A stretch of 64,000 nt of DNA from JAKFWF01 sp963732635 (GTDB lineage Bacteria; Pseudomonadota; Alphaproteobacteria; Rhizobiales; Hyphomicrobiaceae): the NCBI GenBank assembly GCA_963732635.1, contig CAVTAL010000033.1, positions 1-64,000 of the forward strand, read 5' to 3'. The stretch's first letter is position 1; the number at the start of each line of letters is the position of its first letter. This document shows positions 18,256-26,857 of the stretch, piece after piece. The notes under the pieces were generated by a model. It made no database searches. It saw only the letters and a list, made by a program, of their open reading frames with translations, and was not told where the DNA came from. The position numbers were made by a program, and so were the translations under genes.

Positions 18256-19067
18256 TGCGCGATCACCTCCACATCGACGGCGACGACGCCCGTGTCGTCG
18301 TGAACCTTGAGGCGCCAGATGTCGCCGTCATGGACGGCGGTCAGCGTCAGCGGCCGTCCGCAATACAACGGAGCCTTGTGTTTCGCCGAAAGGCGCGCGG
18401 GCCGGACTCCGATGTCCTGGCGCATGAATTCCGTCACCAGCAGCGTCGTCAGGCCGCCGTTGACGACGAGGTCGGGAAGCCCCTCGACATCGCGCGCGTA
18501 ATCGCGATCGATGTGTATCTTGTGCGAATTGAACCCGAGGGCCGAGTACTGGAACAGCAGGGTTTCATCCGGCACGAGGACTTTCATATTTTCACCCAGC
18601 ACCGGCTCCGAAGGCCGTGCGGTTGCCGCGCGCTCCGTGGACAAACCGAGGAGAATATAGGTCTGATCCTCGACGATGGCTGGCGGCGCGGCGCCGGTGC
18701 TGCTCAACTCGTGGCGGATCGTCACGATCGCCATCGGACCGTTCGCGGTCTCCTTGCGGTCGAGCTTGGAAACCCAGCTGCGGCGAAGAACCGGCGCGCC
18801 GATCACGAGATCGCTGATGTATTCCACCGAGCGTCCAGCCAACAGCAGCCGTGGCAAGCCCAGATCCGGCATCGGTACGCCGAAGCCCGGGAAGCCGTCG
18901 GCGCGCAGGTCCGAGCGTCGCGTCTCACCGCCCAGCACGATGAAGTGCCAGCCGCGCGGCAACGGACCGCCGTCGCGCAGTTGCGCCGGATCGAGGTCCA
19001 GCATCGCAGCCACGCGACGCACCGCTGTGACCGTGCAAGCCTCAGTGCGCTCGATCCGATCCTGCAT
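18252..19067 (-). CDS. FAS1-like / HTD2-type hot-dog dehydratase (mesaconyl-CoA hydratase-like)
   Basis: 271-residue double hot-dog fold protein. The N-terminal half (GGPLPRGWHFIVLGGETRRS, DLGLPRLLLAGRSVEY) is the FAS1-like dehydratase domain. The C-terminal half holds the hydratase-2 signature FQYSALGFNSHKIHIDRDYA, in which His and the nearby Asp are the expected catalytic pair, then DLVVNGGLTTLLVTEF. Relatives hydrate or dehydrate mesaconyl-C4-CoA and similar acyl-CoAs. The start lies 43 bases after the upstream SDR, and the stop overlaps the CaiB start. It probably acts on the CoA ester made by the CaiB transferase. Intact. Confidence 0.85.
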   Translation of the reverse strand: MQDRIERTEACTVTAVRRVAAMLDLDPAQLRDGGPLPRGWHFIVLGGETRRSDLRADGFPGFGVPMPDLGLPRLLLAGRSVEYISDLVIGAPVLRRSWVSKLDRKETANGPMAIVTIRHELSSTGAAPPAIVEDQTYILLGLSTERAATARPSEPVLGENMKVLVPDETLLFQYSALGFNSHKIHIDRDYARDVEGLPDLVVNGGLTTLLVTEFMRQDIGVRPARLSAKHKAPLYCGRPLTLTAVHDGDIWRLKVHDDTGVVAVDVEVIAQ

Positions 19068-19110
19068 AGTGTCTAAGACCCTGTGTTCGAGCCGACGCGG
19101 CCGGCGCCGT

Positions 19111-19875
19111 TCAGCGGATCGTCACGCCGCTGTCGACAGGGAAGATCTGACCGGTTGTCCGCGCGGATTCGTCGGAAGCGAGGTAGACGACCATATCCGC
19201 GATGTAGATCGGCTCGATCAGTCCCAGCAGGTGCTGGCGACCCAACTCCTCCGTCACCGGATTGCCATCGAGCTGCTTCTTGACCCGGTCCGATAGTGTA
19301 ACTCCGGGCGCGACCGCATTTACGCGGATCCGATCGGAGGCATACTCGACGGCCATCGACCGTGTGAGCGCGGAGATCCCGCCCTTCGCCGCCGTGTAGC
19401 AGTCCCGGCCCGGCATCGCCATCAAGGCGACGACCGACGACATGTTGATGATCGAGCCGCCGCCGCTCTTGGCGATCTCCGGGATCGCGTACTTCGAGCA
19501 CAGAAAGGTTCCGAACAGGTCGAGCTTGATCGCCCGCCAGAATTCTTCGACTGGCGCTTCCGTCACGCGTCCGTCATGCGGGGTCGCGCCGCCAGCGTTG
19601 TTGTGCAGGATGTCGAGCTTGCCGAAGCGGCGAACTGTTTCGGCAATTGCCGCCGTCACGCTCTGGGGGTCCGTAACGTCGCACCGCACGAAGGCGGCAT
19701 CACCACTGCCCCCGGCCTTCTTCCGCGCGGCGCTCGCAGCAGCTTCGCCCAGCTGCTCGTTGATCTCCGCGACGACGACCTTGGCGCCTTCCTCGGCAAA
19801 TCGCTCCGCGGTCGCCTGACCGATTCCGCCGCCACCGCCAGTGATGAAGGCAACCTTGCCGATGAGTCTCGCCAT
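19111..19875 (-). CDS. SDR-family oxidoreductase, first gene of the CoA-transferase operon
   Basis: 254-residue short-chain dehydrogenase, intact. Cofactor motif TGGGGGIGQATAERFAEEGA is followed by VVVAEIN, the acidic residue favouring NAD(H). NNAGGA, the serine in INMSSVVALMAMPG, and YTAAKGGISALTRSMA provide the catalytic Ser-Tyr-Lys set. The C-terminus ends with the usual GQIFPVDSGVTIR. It reads away from the IclR gene, 214 bases apart. Likely first step or side reaction of the imported acid's breakdown; substrate unknown. Confidence 0.92.
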   Translation of the reverse strand: MARLIGKVAFITGGGGGIGQATAERFAEEGAKVVVAEINEQLGEAAASAARKKAGGSGDAAFVRCDVTDPQSVTAAIAETVRRFGKLDILHNNAGGATPHDGRVTEAPVEEFWRAIKLDLFGTFLCSKYAIPEIAKSGGGSIINMSSVVALMAMPGRDCYTAAKGGISALTRSMAVEYASDRIRVNAVAPGVTLSDRVKKQLDGNPVTEELGRQHLLGLIEPIYIADMVVYLASDESARTTGQIFPVDSGVTIR

Positions 19876-19954
19876 GGCTTCGAACCTCCCAAAATAGGAC
19901 GTGCGACCTTTCTGGTCGCTTGGATCGCAATTCCTGCTTGCGGAAGCGTTAAAT

Positions 19955-19982
19955 CACATATGCATTATAACATGCAAGTGTG
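19955..19982. promoter_or_regulatory. Inverted-repeat operator candidate between SDR operon and IclR gene
   Basis: Arms CACATATGCAT and ATGCAAGTGTG pair at 9 of 11 positions around a six-base TATAAC spacer. It sits in the 214-base divergent region, about 80 bases from the SDR start and 108 from the IclR start. This is a suitable place for IclR to control both directions. TATAAC could itself be a -10 element. Confidence 0.5.
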
Positions 19983-20089
19983 AAATCACTGAGCGAGAGC
20001 TCACCACACGTGCTGACCTGTGTTCTTGGCGTGAATTTTCAGCTGGAACATGCTATGGGGCGCTGCAATGAGCAGACCGGAATGGAACA

Positions 20090-20914
20090 ATGAGCACGAC
20101 CACACGAGCCGTCAAAAAGTCGGATGAGATCGACGGTCCGGCGTACTCGGCGCCAGCGCTGGAGAAGGGGCTCGATATTCTAGAACTGCTGTGCCGTAGC
20201 GAATCGCCACTGCCGCAGAAGGAAATCGCGCAACAGCTCGATCGCACCGTGGGGGAGCTGTATCGGATGCTCAACTGTCTCGTTGAGCGCGGCTATGTCG
20301 CCAATATCGACGAGAAGTACATGGTCACCATGAAGCTCTTCGAGCTTGCCCACCTCAATCCACCAACGCACCGGCTCCTGATCGAATCGATGCCGACGAT
20401 GCAGAAGCTGTCGAGCGATCTCGACCAATCGTGCCACCTCACTGTCTACAATCAGGGCAAGCAAGTCGTCATTTCAAAGGTCGATGCGCCGAGCGGCATG
20501 GGCTTCAGCGTCCGCGTGGGTGCGGAGCTGGATGTTTTGATTTCGGCTTCGGGGAGGACATTACTTGCGTTCCAGGACGTCGAAACGCGCAAGCTTCGCA
20601 TCGAAGAGGCAACCCGCCGGCGTCCAGAGCAATCCGATCCGCAGATCAACGTGCTTCTCGATGCGATCAAGTCACGCGGCTTCGAGTCCATTCCGAGTGT
20701 GCAGGTCCGTGGACTGTACGCCGTGGCCTTCCCGATTCTCGATTCCGATGGTCGTGCCATCGCCGCCTTGACTGTGCCTTACGCGGAACGGATCGACCAG
20801 GCACACCGCAAGTCGATCGCCAAGGTCGAGGAAATTCTGGGCGCTGCCGCACAATCCTTGACGAGTAGGCTCGGTGGCAAATCACCGCAGCGGCCCCGCT
20901 CGAAGGCTAAATAG
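20090..20914 (+). CDS. IclR-family transcriptional regulator
   Basis: 274 residues, intact. The N-terminal winged helix-turn-helix lies at about 22-85 (ALEKGLDILELLC, PLPQKEIAQQLDRTVGELYR). The C-terminal effector-binding domain lies at about 95-262 (CHLTVYNQGKQVVISKVDAP, ASGRTLLAF, GLYAVAFPILDSDGRAIAAL). IclR proteins usually sit beside the catabolic operon they control and sense a pathway metabolite. Here the gene is divergent from the SDR/HTD2/CaiB/DctP operon and upstream of the VOC/epimerase/HIBADH operon, so it probably controls both. Inducer unknown. Confidence 0.93.
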   Translation: MSTTTRAVKKSDEIDGPAYSAPALEKGLDILELLCRSESPLPQKEIAQQLDRTVGELYRMLNCLVERGYVANIDEKYMVTMKLFELAHLNPPTHRLLIESMPTMQKLSSDLDQSCHLTVYNQGKQVVISKVDAPSGMGFSVRVGAELDVLISASGRTLLAFQDVETRKLRIEEATRRRPEQSDPQINVLLDAIKSRGFESIPSVQVRGLYAVAFPILDSDGRAIAALTVPYAERIDQAHRKSIAKVEEILGAAAQSLTSRLGGKSPQRPRSKAK

Positions 20915-21070
20915 CCGCGCGACATCGCGGGGCTCATCCTGACGCGTCACGTCACGTCACCGCTAGCGCGAGAGCTAAGACACTGCCTGCGCGTGCTGAC
21001 GCCGGCAGCGCGTCAGCCGCCGTTCCGAGCCGGCTGGCGCAGCGCGCAGCAAGAATGCATTGACGCACGA

Positions 21071-21100
21071 TTGACTTCATATATGAAACGTTGGTAACGT
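21071..21100 (+). promoter_or_regulatory. Promoter with embedded palindrome ahead of the VOC operon
   Basis: TTGACT (21071-21076) and TAACGT (21095-21100) are spaced 18 bases, fair -35/-10 matches. The perfect 12-base palindrome TTCATATATGAA (21076-21087) lies in the spacer, a repressor-like position, and shares CATAT with the operator at 19955. The first downstream ATG is 21209. Confidence 0.45.
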
Positions 21101-21208
21101 GGGAACGCAGCTGCTCGCTTATCGGAGCCGCTAGAACAGTTCCGCATCGAGCGGGCCGCTTGATCGCAATCGGGATGTGGAACGCCAATTCACGCCAAGG
21201 AGAGCGCG

Positions 21209-21631
21209 ATGAGCTTCAAGTTTCACCATATGAATCTCTGCACGGATAATCTGCCGCGCCTGACGAACTTCTACAGAACGCTGTTCGAGTTGGGCACGAT
21301 CAACAGCCAGACCCACACCGTGATCAGCCGCGAGCGCGAGGATCGCGCCTACACTGGCAAGGTCGATTTTCTGACGGATGGCGGCATCGAATTTCACTTG
21401 GCCGAGCGCGATCTCGATACCGGGTTTAAGATGAAGAAGCCCGTCAACCCGATGGGGCATGGCCACTACTGCTTCCGCACCGACGACATCAAGCAATTCA
21501 TGAGGAAGTGCGACGAGCACGGTATCCGCTATTCGGACTACGGCTGCTGGGCCATTCCCGGCTGGCACCAAGTCTTCCTGCAGGATCCCGACGGCCACGT
21601 GATCGAGGTGCATCAGACCAACGTGTTCTGA
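21209..21631 (+). CDS. VOC-family (glyoxalase/dioxygenase fold) protein
   Basis: 140 residues. ATG 21209 has AAGGAGAG 8-15 bases upstream. One vicinal-oxygen-chelate module pair: FKFHHMNLCTDNLPRLTNFY at the N-terminus, HGHYCFRTDDIKQFM in the middle, and VFLQDPDGHVIEVHQTN at the C-terminus. Metal ligands are probably His in HHMNL, His in HYCF and Glu in IEVH. Family reactions include epimerisation, glutathione conjugation and ring cleavage. It is first in a rightward set with an epimerase, an ABM-fold protein and a dehydrogenase. Exact reaction unknown. Confidence 0.85.
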   Translation: MSFKFHHMNLCTDNLPRLTNFYRTLFELGTINSQTHTVISREREDRAYTGKVDFLTDGGIEFHLAERDLDTGFKMKKPVNPMGHGHYCFRTDDIKQFMRKCDEHGIRYSDYGCWAIPGWHQVFLQDPDGHVIEVHQTNVF

Positions 21632-21643
21632 GCAGAGAAGCCC

Positions 21644-22547
21644 ATGGCAACCTACTTTCTGACCGGCGCCACGGGTACATAGGTCGGTTCCGTCGCTGCA
21701 GCGCTCGTCGAGCGTGGCCACCTCGTGCGGGGGCTCGTGCGCAGCCCGGACAAGGCCGCCCATCTCGCCGAACGTGGAGTGACGCCCGTATTGGGTGATC
21801 TCGGCAATTGCGGACCTTCTGACTTCGGAGGCGCGTGCATCCGACGGCGTTATCAACACGGCCAATGCGGACCATTCCGGAGCGGTGGAGGCATTGATTG
21901 CGGGACTGGGCGGCTCGAACAAGCCACTGGTGCACACAAGCGGGTCGAGCATCGTCGGCGATGATGCTCGCGGCATGTTTCGCTCAGATGCGATCTTCGA
22001 TGAAGACACGCCTCTGCTTGTGCACCCGATGAAGCAGGCGCGACGCGACATCGATCTCATGGTGCTCAAGGCAGCCGATCGCGGTGTCAGGTCGGCCGTC
22101 ATATGCCCGAGCCTGATCTACGGATTGGGGCAAGGCTTGAATCGGAAGAGCGTGCAGATCCCATTTCTCGTCGACGAGGCGCGTAAGCATGGCGTCGTGC
22201 ATGTGGTCGGCGCGGGGCTCAACACGTGGTCGAACGTGCACATCGATGATGTGGTCGAACTCTATCTGCTAGCCGTGAGCAATGCCCCAGCGGGAGCGTT
22301 CTACTTTGCCGAGAGTGGTGAAGCTTCATTTCTCGAACTCGGCAATGCGCTCGCCAAACGGATTGGACTTCCCGGTGCTGAAGGCTTGCCGGTCGAGACC
22401 GCAGCTGAGCGGTGGGGGCAAGCAAGAGCCTACTTCACGTTCGGCAGCAACAGCCGCGTCAGAGCCACTAGGGCACGACGCGAGTTGGGTTGGACGCCGC
22501 GTCACGCGTCGGTCATCGACTGGATCGCGACCGAGATGCCGGTCTGA
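21644..22547 (+). pseudogene. NAD-dependent epimerase/dehydratase, broken by a stop and a frameshift
   Basis: Extended-SDR sugar epimerase or NmrA-like protein of about 300 residues. From ATG 21644 the Rossmann motif reads FLTGATGT, then a TAG where an aromatic residue and Ile are expected, then VGSVAAALVERGHLVRGLVR. A further frame change near 21815 restores EARASDGVINTANADHSGAV, HTSGSSIVGDD, CPSLIYGLGQGL, NVHIDDVVELYLLA and the C-terminus. The YxxxK tyrosine/lysine site is not obvious. The 5' part is damaged twice, so an active product is unlikely unless both lesions are sequence errors. It lies 12 bases after the VOC gene. Confidence 0.75.
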
Positions 22548-22624
22548 CGCCTGCACCTGATCCAGCGTAGTCGGAATAATTGATCTGCCGAAGTTCGAAT
22601 GCTGACCTTTCGAAAGGAGCGACG

Positions 22625-22957
22625 ATGATACTGGAAATTGCGGACATCCACGTCACTGCCGGCAAGCAAGCCGAGTTCGAAAAGGCGGTAAGCCTTGCGC
22701 TGAACACGATCTTTGCCAAGGCCAAAGGATTTCGCGGTCATCAGTTTCGACACTCAATCGAATCTCCCGACCGGTATGTCCTGCTTTTGAGCTGGGATAC
22801 GCTGGAGGATCACACCGTAGCGTTTCGCGGTTCCGCCCTGTTCGCGGAATGGCGCTCGCTGGTCAGCGAATACTTCGCGAAGCCGCCGTACGTCGAACAC
22901 TTCGAACTCGTGGGCGCGTCAGCAACCTCAGAGCTGCGGACATCGTCACCGAGTTGA
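22625..22957 (+). CDS. Antibiotic-biosynthesis-monooxygenase (ABM) fold protein
   Basis: 110 residues from ATG 22625, with ribosome site AAAGGAG 7-13 bases upstream. A single ferredoxin-like ABM domain: ILEIADIHVTAGKQAEFEKA, then AKGFRGHQFRHSIESPDRYV, then LLSWDTLEDHTVAFRGS. Family members are small dimeric, cofactor-free monooxygenases or haem-handling and stress proteins. Its position between an epimerase remnant and a dehydrogenase suggests a role in the same catabolic operon. Substrate unknown. Intact. Confidence 0.82.
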   Translation: MILEIADIHVTAGKQAEFEKAVSLALNTIFAKAKGFRGHQFRHSIESPDRYVLLLSWDTLEDHTVAFRGSALFAEWRSLVSEYFAKPPYVEHFELVGASATSELRTSSPS

Positions 22958-22995
22958 TAGCCTAACCAAGAATTCAGACACCAGGGAGTACAGCG

Positions 22996-23871
22996 ATGCG
23001 CATTGGTTATCTCGGCGTCGGCAATATGGGCCAGCCGATGGCAAGCAAGTTGCTTGACGCCGGCCATGAACTCTGGGTCTACGATGTTCGCGACGAGGCC
23101 ATTCTCCCGCTAGTCGAACGTCAGGCGCGAAAGGCCACCTCCCCCAAGGCGCTGGCTGACGCGTGCGAGACGGTCATTATCTCGTTGCCCACACTGGATA
23201 TCTTCCGTCGCACGCTAGCCGGCCCTGACGGCTTACTCGCCGGCAAGGCGCTGAAGACGCTAGTCAACACGTGCACGGTCGGTGGTCCCTTCATTCGCGA
23301 AGTGGAAGCGCAATGCAAGGCGATTGGGGTGTCAGTTATCGACGCTCCAATCAGTGGCGGCGTCAGTGGTGCCAATGCCGGTACGCTGGCCGTCATGGTG
23401 TCAGGCGATCCGGCCGAAGTTTCCAGATTGATGCCCGTATTCGAGTTGTGGGGGAAATCGATCGTTGTTGCCGGTCATATGCCGGGGGCGGCGCAGACTA
23501 TGAAGCTCACAAACAACATGCTCTATGCCGTGGCGATCGTCGCTACGTCGGAGGCCATGACGATGTCGAGCAAAGCCGGTGTACCGGATGATGCCATGCT
23601 TCAGATACTCAACTCCGGAACCGGGCGCAACTTCGCGACAATGCACCTGTTCCCGCAGTCCGTCGTGCCGCGAACATTCGAGTCCGGCGCAACAATTGAA
23701 ATTCTCATGAAGGACGTCGATCTCGCTATTGAACAGGGTGAGGAGCTCGGCGTCCCGATGTGGGTGTGCCAAGCAGTGCGGCTCATCATGAAGCATGGCG
23801 TGTTTCAGGGCCGAGCCCAGCACGACTTGTCGCGCATTGTCGAAATCATCGAGGATGGAACGCGCAGCTGA
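22996..23871 (+). CDS. 3-hydroxyisobutyrate dehydrogenase-family NAD(P)-dependent oxidoreductase
   Basis: 291 residues, intact, ribosome site GGGAG before ATG 22996. The N-terminal Rossmann motif is IGYLGVGNMGQPMASKLLDAGH. The substrate-binding signature DAPISGGVSGANAGTLAVM follows, and the catalytic lysine is in AQTMKLTNNML. The C-terminal helical domain continues to SRIVEIIEDG. Family enzymes oxidise beta-hydroxy acids (3-hydroxyisobutyrate, tartronate semialdehyde/glycerate and similar). As last gene of the rightward operon, it probably oxidises a hydroxy-acid intermediate of the pathway controlled by the IclR regulator. Confidence 0.92.
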   Translation: MRIGYLGVGNMGQPMASKLLDAGHELWVYDVRDEAILPLVERQARKATSPKALADACETVIISLPTLDIFRRTLAGPDGLLAGKALKTLVNTCTVGGPFIREVEAQCKAIGVSVIDAPISGGVSGANAGTLAVMVSGDPAEVSRLMPVFELWGKSIVVAGHMPGAAQTMKLTNNMLYAVAIVATSEAMTMSSKAGVPDDAMLQILNSGTGRNFATMHLFPQSVVPRTFESGATIEILMKDVDLAIEQGEELGVPMWVCQAVRLIMKHGVFQGRAQHDLSRIVEIIEDGTRS

Positions 23872-24551
23872 CCCTGGAAGTCTCTCCAGAAGACTATTCT
23901 GTAATCTCCACGCGGAGCGTCATCCTTGGCCGGTTGCGGCGTAAGGCGGCACGGTAAGGTTCAATCATCGCCCGAGACTGACCATTCGTAGTCGTGAATC
24001 TCGCTCCTACTGCGAAGCAGCAGGAATTCAGCCATATATCCAATCAGCAGGCGAACACAAAAAGCACACCTCGTCCGATCTTCCGCGTCTCGTGGTGACA
24101 GTTATTGGCCCGTCGCGGCGATCGAGCGACGGCAGGTATCAGAGTTCACCGATCGACCGTCGGATCAGTTCAATGCATGGCCCGGGCATACCGTGTCTGC
24201 TTGCTGCAGGTATTGCTGCCGAGGCGCAACTTGAACTCAGCCGCCACTTCCGCCGCGTCGGCGAGTTCTGCAAACTCTGCGCACCGACCATCATCGCCTA
24301 TCATGACATCTGATCGATACCCGTCGAGCCTCAAAAGTCTTGTTGCCGATGCTAATAACCTGTCTGGCAAGAGCGCCCAATGTCGAGTCGATCATCTTTT
24401 GCGCACCAATAAGGGCAGTCTGAACTCGCAATTGGAAACTACGGCAGCATATCCCGCGAGACCGCTTCCTCGACACGCTTGCGGTTCGTCCTGCCTTTGG
24501 TCAGCAAGGAAAAAATTCGGGGCGGATCGAACCAGCGAGATTTGTCCTTAT
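23872..24551. other. 680-base gene-free stretch
   Basis: No reading frame here has family character, codon bias or a ribosome site that I can support. Frames around 24105-24581 (+) and 24170-24476 (-) are open but featureless. It separates the catabolic island from the signalling genes. Confidence 0.55.
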
Positions 24552-24977
24552 CTATTCCTGGCGAGTCACCGCTCGCATTAGCGACGCTCGATCCATTGGG
24601 CGTCCAATCGCAGCGCCGGCTCCGACTGCGTCTGTCAATTCCGCAGGAATTTGGTCGGAAATCTGCACCGCGACGACGCGCAGCGCGTGGACGTCCCGCC
24701 GCAACTTCTCGATGTCGGGAGATCGCCCAGGCGTCAAGGCGGCGCGATCAGCGATAGGCACATGGGCATGCTGCTTGCGTTTGACGAGAGCCCAATAGGC
24801 TTCGTCGGCGTCCTCGACATTTTCGACGTCGAACTCCAACTGAGTGAGCGAGCGCGTGACAAGCTCCCGGACATGCAGTTCGCGGCAATAGACGACGATA
24901 TGCTCCTTCGAGCGCTCTTCAATGCCCGCCGCAGCATTCACGATGAGCTTCGCAAGTTGAGCAATCACTTCGTCCAC
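24552..24977 (-). CDS. Receiver-like hypothetical protein without a clear phospho-acceptor
   Basis: 141 residues from GTG 24977, with GGAG just upstream. The middle (EHIVVYCRELHVRELVTRSL, then FDVENVEDADEAYWALVKR) resembles a response-regulator receiver. The tail (GAGAAIGRPMDRASLMRAVTR) resembles the region after the conserved lysine. The usual acidic pair and the phospho-acceptor Asp before MP are missing: the equivalent stretch reads VPIADRAAL. It may be a pseudo-receiver or a stand-alone protein of unknown role. It is divergent from the MASE1 kinase at 25223. Family assignment is tentative. Confidence 0.45.
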   Translation of the reverse strand: MDEVIAQLAKLIVNAAAGIEERSKEHIVVYCRELHVRELVTRSLTQLEFDVENVEDADEAYWALVKRKQHAHVPIADRAALTPGRSPDIEKLRRDVHALRVVAVQISDQIPAELTDAVGAGAAIGRPMDRASLMRAVTRQE

Positions 24978-25113
24978 TCCGAAATGAGCGCAACTCTACG
25001 TTCGACTGCGCGATCCAAGGTGAGCGCAAGAATGACTGCACCAGCAGATCGAACGCAATACGGTGCAGCCGCCACCGCAGCGCTACGGTATCCGCCGCGG
25101 GCGAGGTTTGTGA

Positions 25114-25161
25114 CCTTGGTGCCTTGGTACCTTGGTACCTTGAGTCCCTGGGACCTTGTGA
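25114..25161. repeat. Six tandem 8-base units, consensus CCTTGGTA
   Basis: Units in order are CCTTGGTG, CCTTGGTA, CCTTGGTA, CCTTGAGT, CCCTGGGA and CCTTGTGA. They degrade toward the kinase gene, which starts about 60 bases further on. Could be slippage-prone spacer or a multimeric binding site. Confidence 0.7.
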
Positions 25162-25222
25162 CGGTCCGGCATCTCATGCACAATCGAGCGAACGGCATAC
25201 CCGGATTGCATGGAGACGGCTT

Positions 25223-26857
25223 TTGAATGTGGGTTCGGCTGGGGCGGACATCTGGTCGGCGTCCCGGTACCGGTTGGCACTGGTGGCTTTCGCATTCGTG
25301 GCGCTGCACCTGTGCCTCGACTGGCTCGGACAGCGCTACGCTGATGCGGCCCAATCGATTACACCCTGGAATCCTGCCGCCGGCCTGGGCATCATCCTGG
25401 TCTGCCGTTTCGGTCGGCGCGCCGCGCCTTTGATCCTGCCGACGACTTTGATCTCGTCGCTCATGCTGCGTGGCCCTGCCGAACCGACAATGCTGGCCGT
25501 GATGGAAGGGCTCCTCGTCGGCATGATCTATTCGATCGCGGCAATCGTGCTAACCAGCGACCGAGTGGGGTTCAAGAGCCGCTTGAATACGGTCAAGGAT
25601 CTCATTTTGCTGATGCTCGCCGCGGTGTCGGGCAGTCTCGCGGTAGCGACCAGCTACGTGCTGATCCTGGCGGCATACGGTCACGTTGCGCTCGACAACG
25701 TCGTCGCACCGGTACTGCGATACTGGGTCGGCGATCTGATTGGCATCATGATCGTGGTTCCATTCGGCCTGCTGGCGTTGGATTCCCGCCTTGACTTGAA
25801 GCCGACCGGATCGCGCCTGCTGCTGTTGCTGACTACCGCGGTGCTGATGACCGTGGCCATCGCATACCGTGATGCCGGCGGCTTCACTTACTTTTATTTT
25901 CTCTTCTTGCCGGTAATCTGGGCGGCGCTCGGTTACGGCATCGAAGGAGTGGTTCCGGTTCTCGCCTTGATCCAAGCCGGCGTCTTCGTCACCGTAACCG
26001 CTCTGAAAATGGACTTTCTCGACATCACGCACTTCCAGGCGCGAATGATCGCGCTTTCGGCAACCGGTCTCATCGCCGGGGTCCTGGTCAGCGAGCGCCA
26101 ACGCTTCGAGGCGCATTACCGCCGACAGCAGCAGGCCTTGGCACAAGTGGCATTGCGGGGTGGCATGGGTGAATTCGGCGCTGCTATCGCGCATGAAGTG
26201 AACCAGCCGCTATCGGCCGCCGGCACGTTCGCGGGCCTCGTCGTCGAGAGCCTGACTACGGAAGAGCTCAAAGACCCCAGCCTGATCGAAAACGCTCACA
26301 AGGTGGTGCGTCAGATCGATCGGGCGTCAGGGGTGGTGCGCCGGTTGCGCGCCCTGGTGAAGCTCGCCCGCGATGATCAAGCGCCGGTCTCTCCCGATCG
26401 CATCCTTTTGGAAGTCGTGGAGTTGATGCTGGCAGATTTCTCCCGGGCAGATGTCGAGCTGCGCACCGAGATCGAGTCCGGCCTGCCGATGCTGTACGTC
26501 GATCGGCTTCAGATAGAGCAGGCCCTGCTCAATCTGTTGCGCAATGCGCTGGAGGCGTTGCAGTCGAACGGGACCGGCGGGGGCACCGTGTCACTGTACG
26601 CGCGCGGAGTCGCCAACGCCATGGTCGAGCTGGGGGTTGTCGACAATGGTCCGGGGTTTCCGGCTGATTTTTCGCTCGACCGTCTGCAACCTTTCAAATC
26701 TAGCAAGGAAGACGGACTTGGCATCGGCCTTTTGCTGTGCCAATCGATCGCACTGGCCAATGGCGGCCAATTGCTCATTCACAAGTCGGCGACGGGAAGT
26801 CATGTCGCAATCGCATTCGCGTCAGCGGATCGGGTAGGTCATGACCGAAACCTCTAG
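25223..26857 (+). CDS. MASE1-domain sensor histidine kinase
   Basis: About 544 residues. The start is uncertain: TTG 25223 has GGAG about 8 bases upstream, GTG 25229 is next, and upstream in-frame sequence runs through the 8-base repeat, so it was excluded. The N-terminal half is a MASE1-type polytopic sensor with about eight hydrophobic helices (ITPWNPAAGLGIILVCRFG, YWVGDLIGIMIVVPFGLLAL, LPVIWAALGYGIEGVVPVL). The kinase core has H box AIAHEVNQPLSAAG, N box ALLNLLRNALEAL, G1 DNGPGF and G2 GLGIGLLLC. The H box with EVNQPL is of the FixL/NtrB class. It overlaps the FixJ-type regulator by 17 bases. Signal unknown. Confidence 0.9.
   Translation: MNVGSAGADIWSASRYRLALVAFAFVALHLCLDWLGQRYADAAQSITPWNPAAGLGIILVCRFGRRAAPLILPTTLISSLMLRGPAEPTMLAVMEGLLVGMIYSIAAIVLTSDRVGFKSRLNTVKDLILLMLAAVSGSLAVATSYVLILAAYGHVALDNVVAPVLRYWVGDLIGIMIVVPFGLLALDSRLDLKPTGSRLLLLLTTAVLMTVAIAYRDAGGFTYFYFLFLPVIWAALGYGIEGVVPVLALIQAGVFVTVTALKMDFLDITHFQARMIALSATGLIAGVLVSERQRFEAHYRRQQQALAQVALRGGMGEFGAAIAHEVNQPLSAAGTFAGLVVESLTTEELKDPSLIENAHKVVRQIDRASGVVRRLRALVKLARDDQAPVSPDRILLEVVELMLADFSRADVELRTEIESGLPMLYVDRLQIEQALLNLLRNALEALQSNGTGGGTVSLYARGVANAMVELGVVDNGPGFPADFSLDRLQPFKSSKEDGLGIGLLLCQSIALANGGQLLIHKSATGSHVAIAFASADRVGHDRNL

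Noticed and set aside
21131..22102. 323-residue leftward open frame
   Set aside because: Opposite the VOC and epimerase genes; no motifs, no ribosome site.
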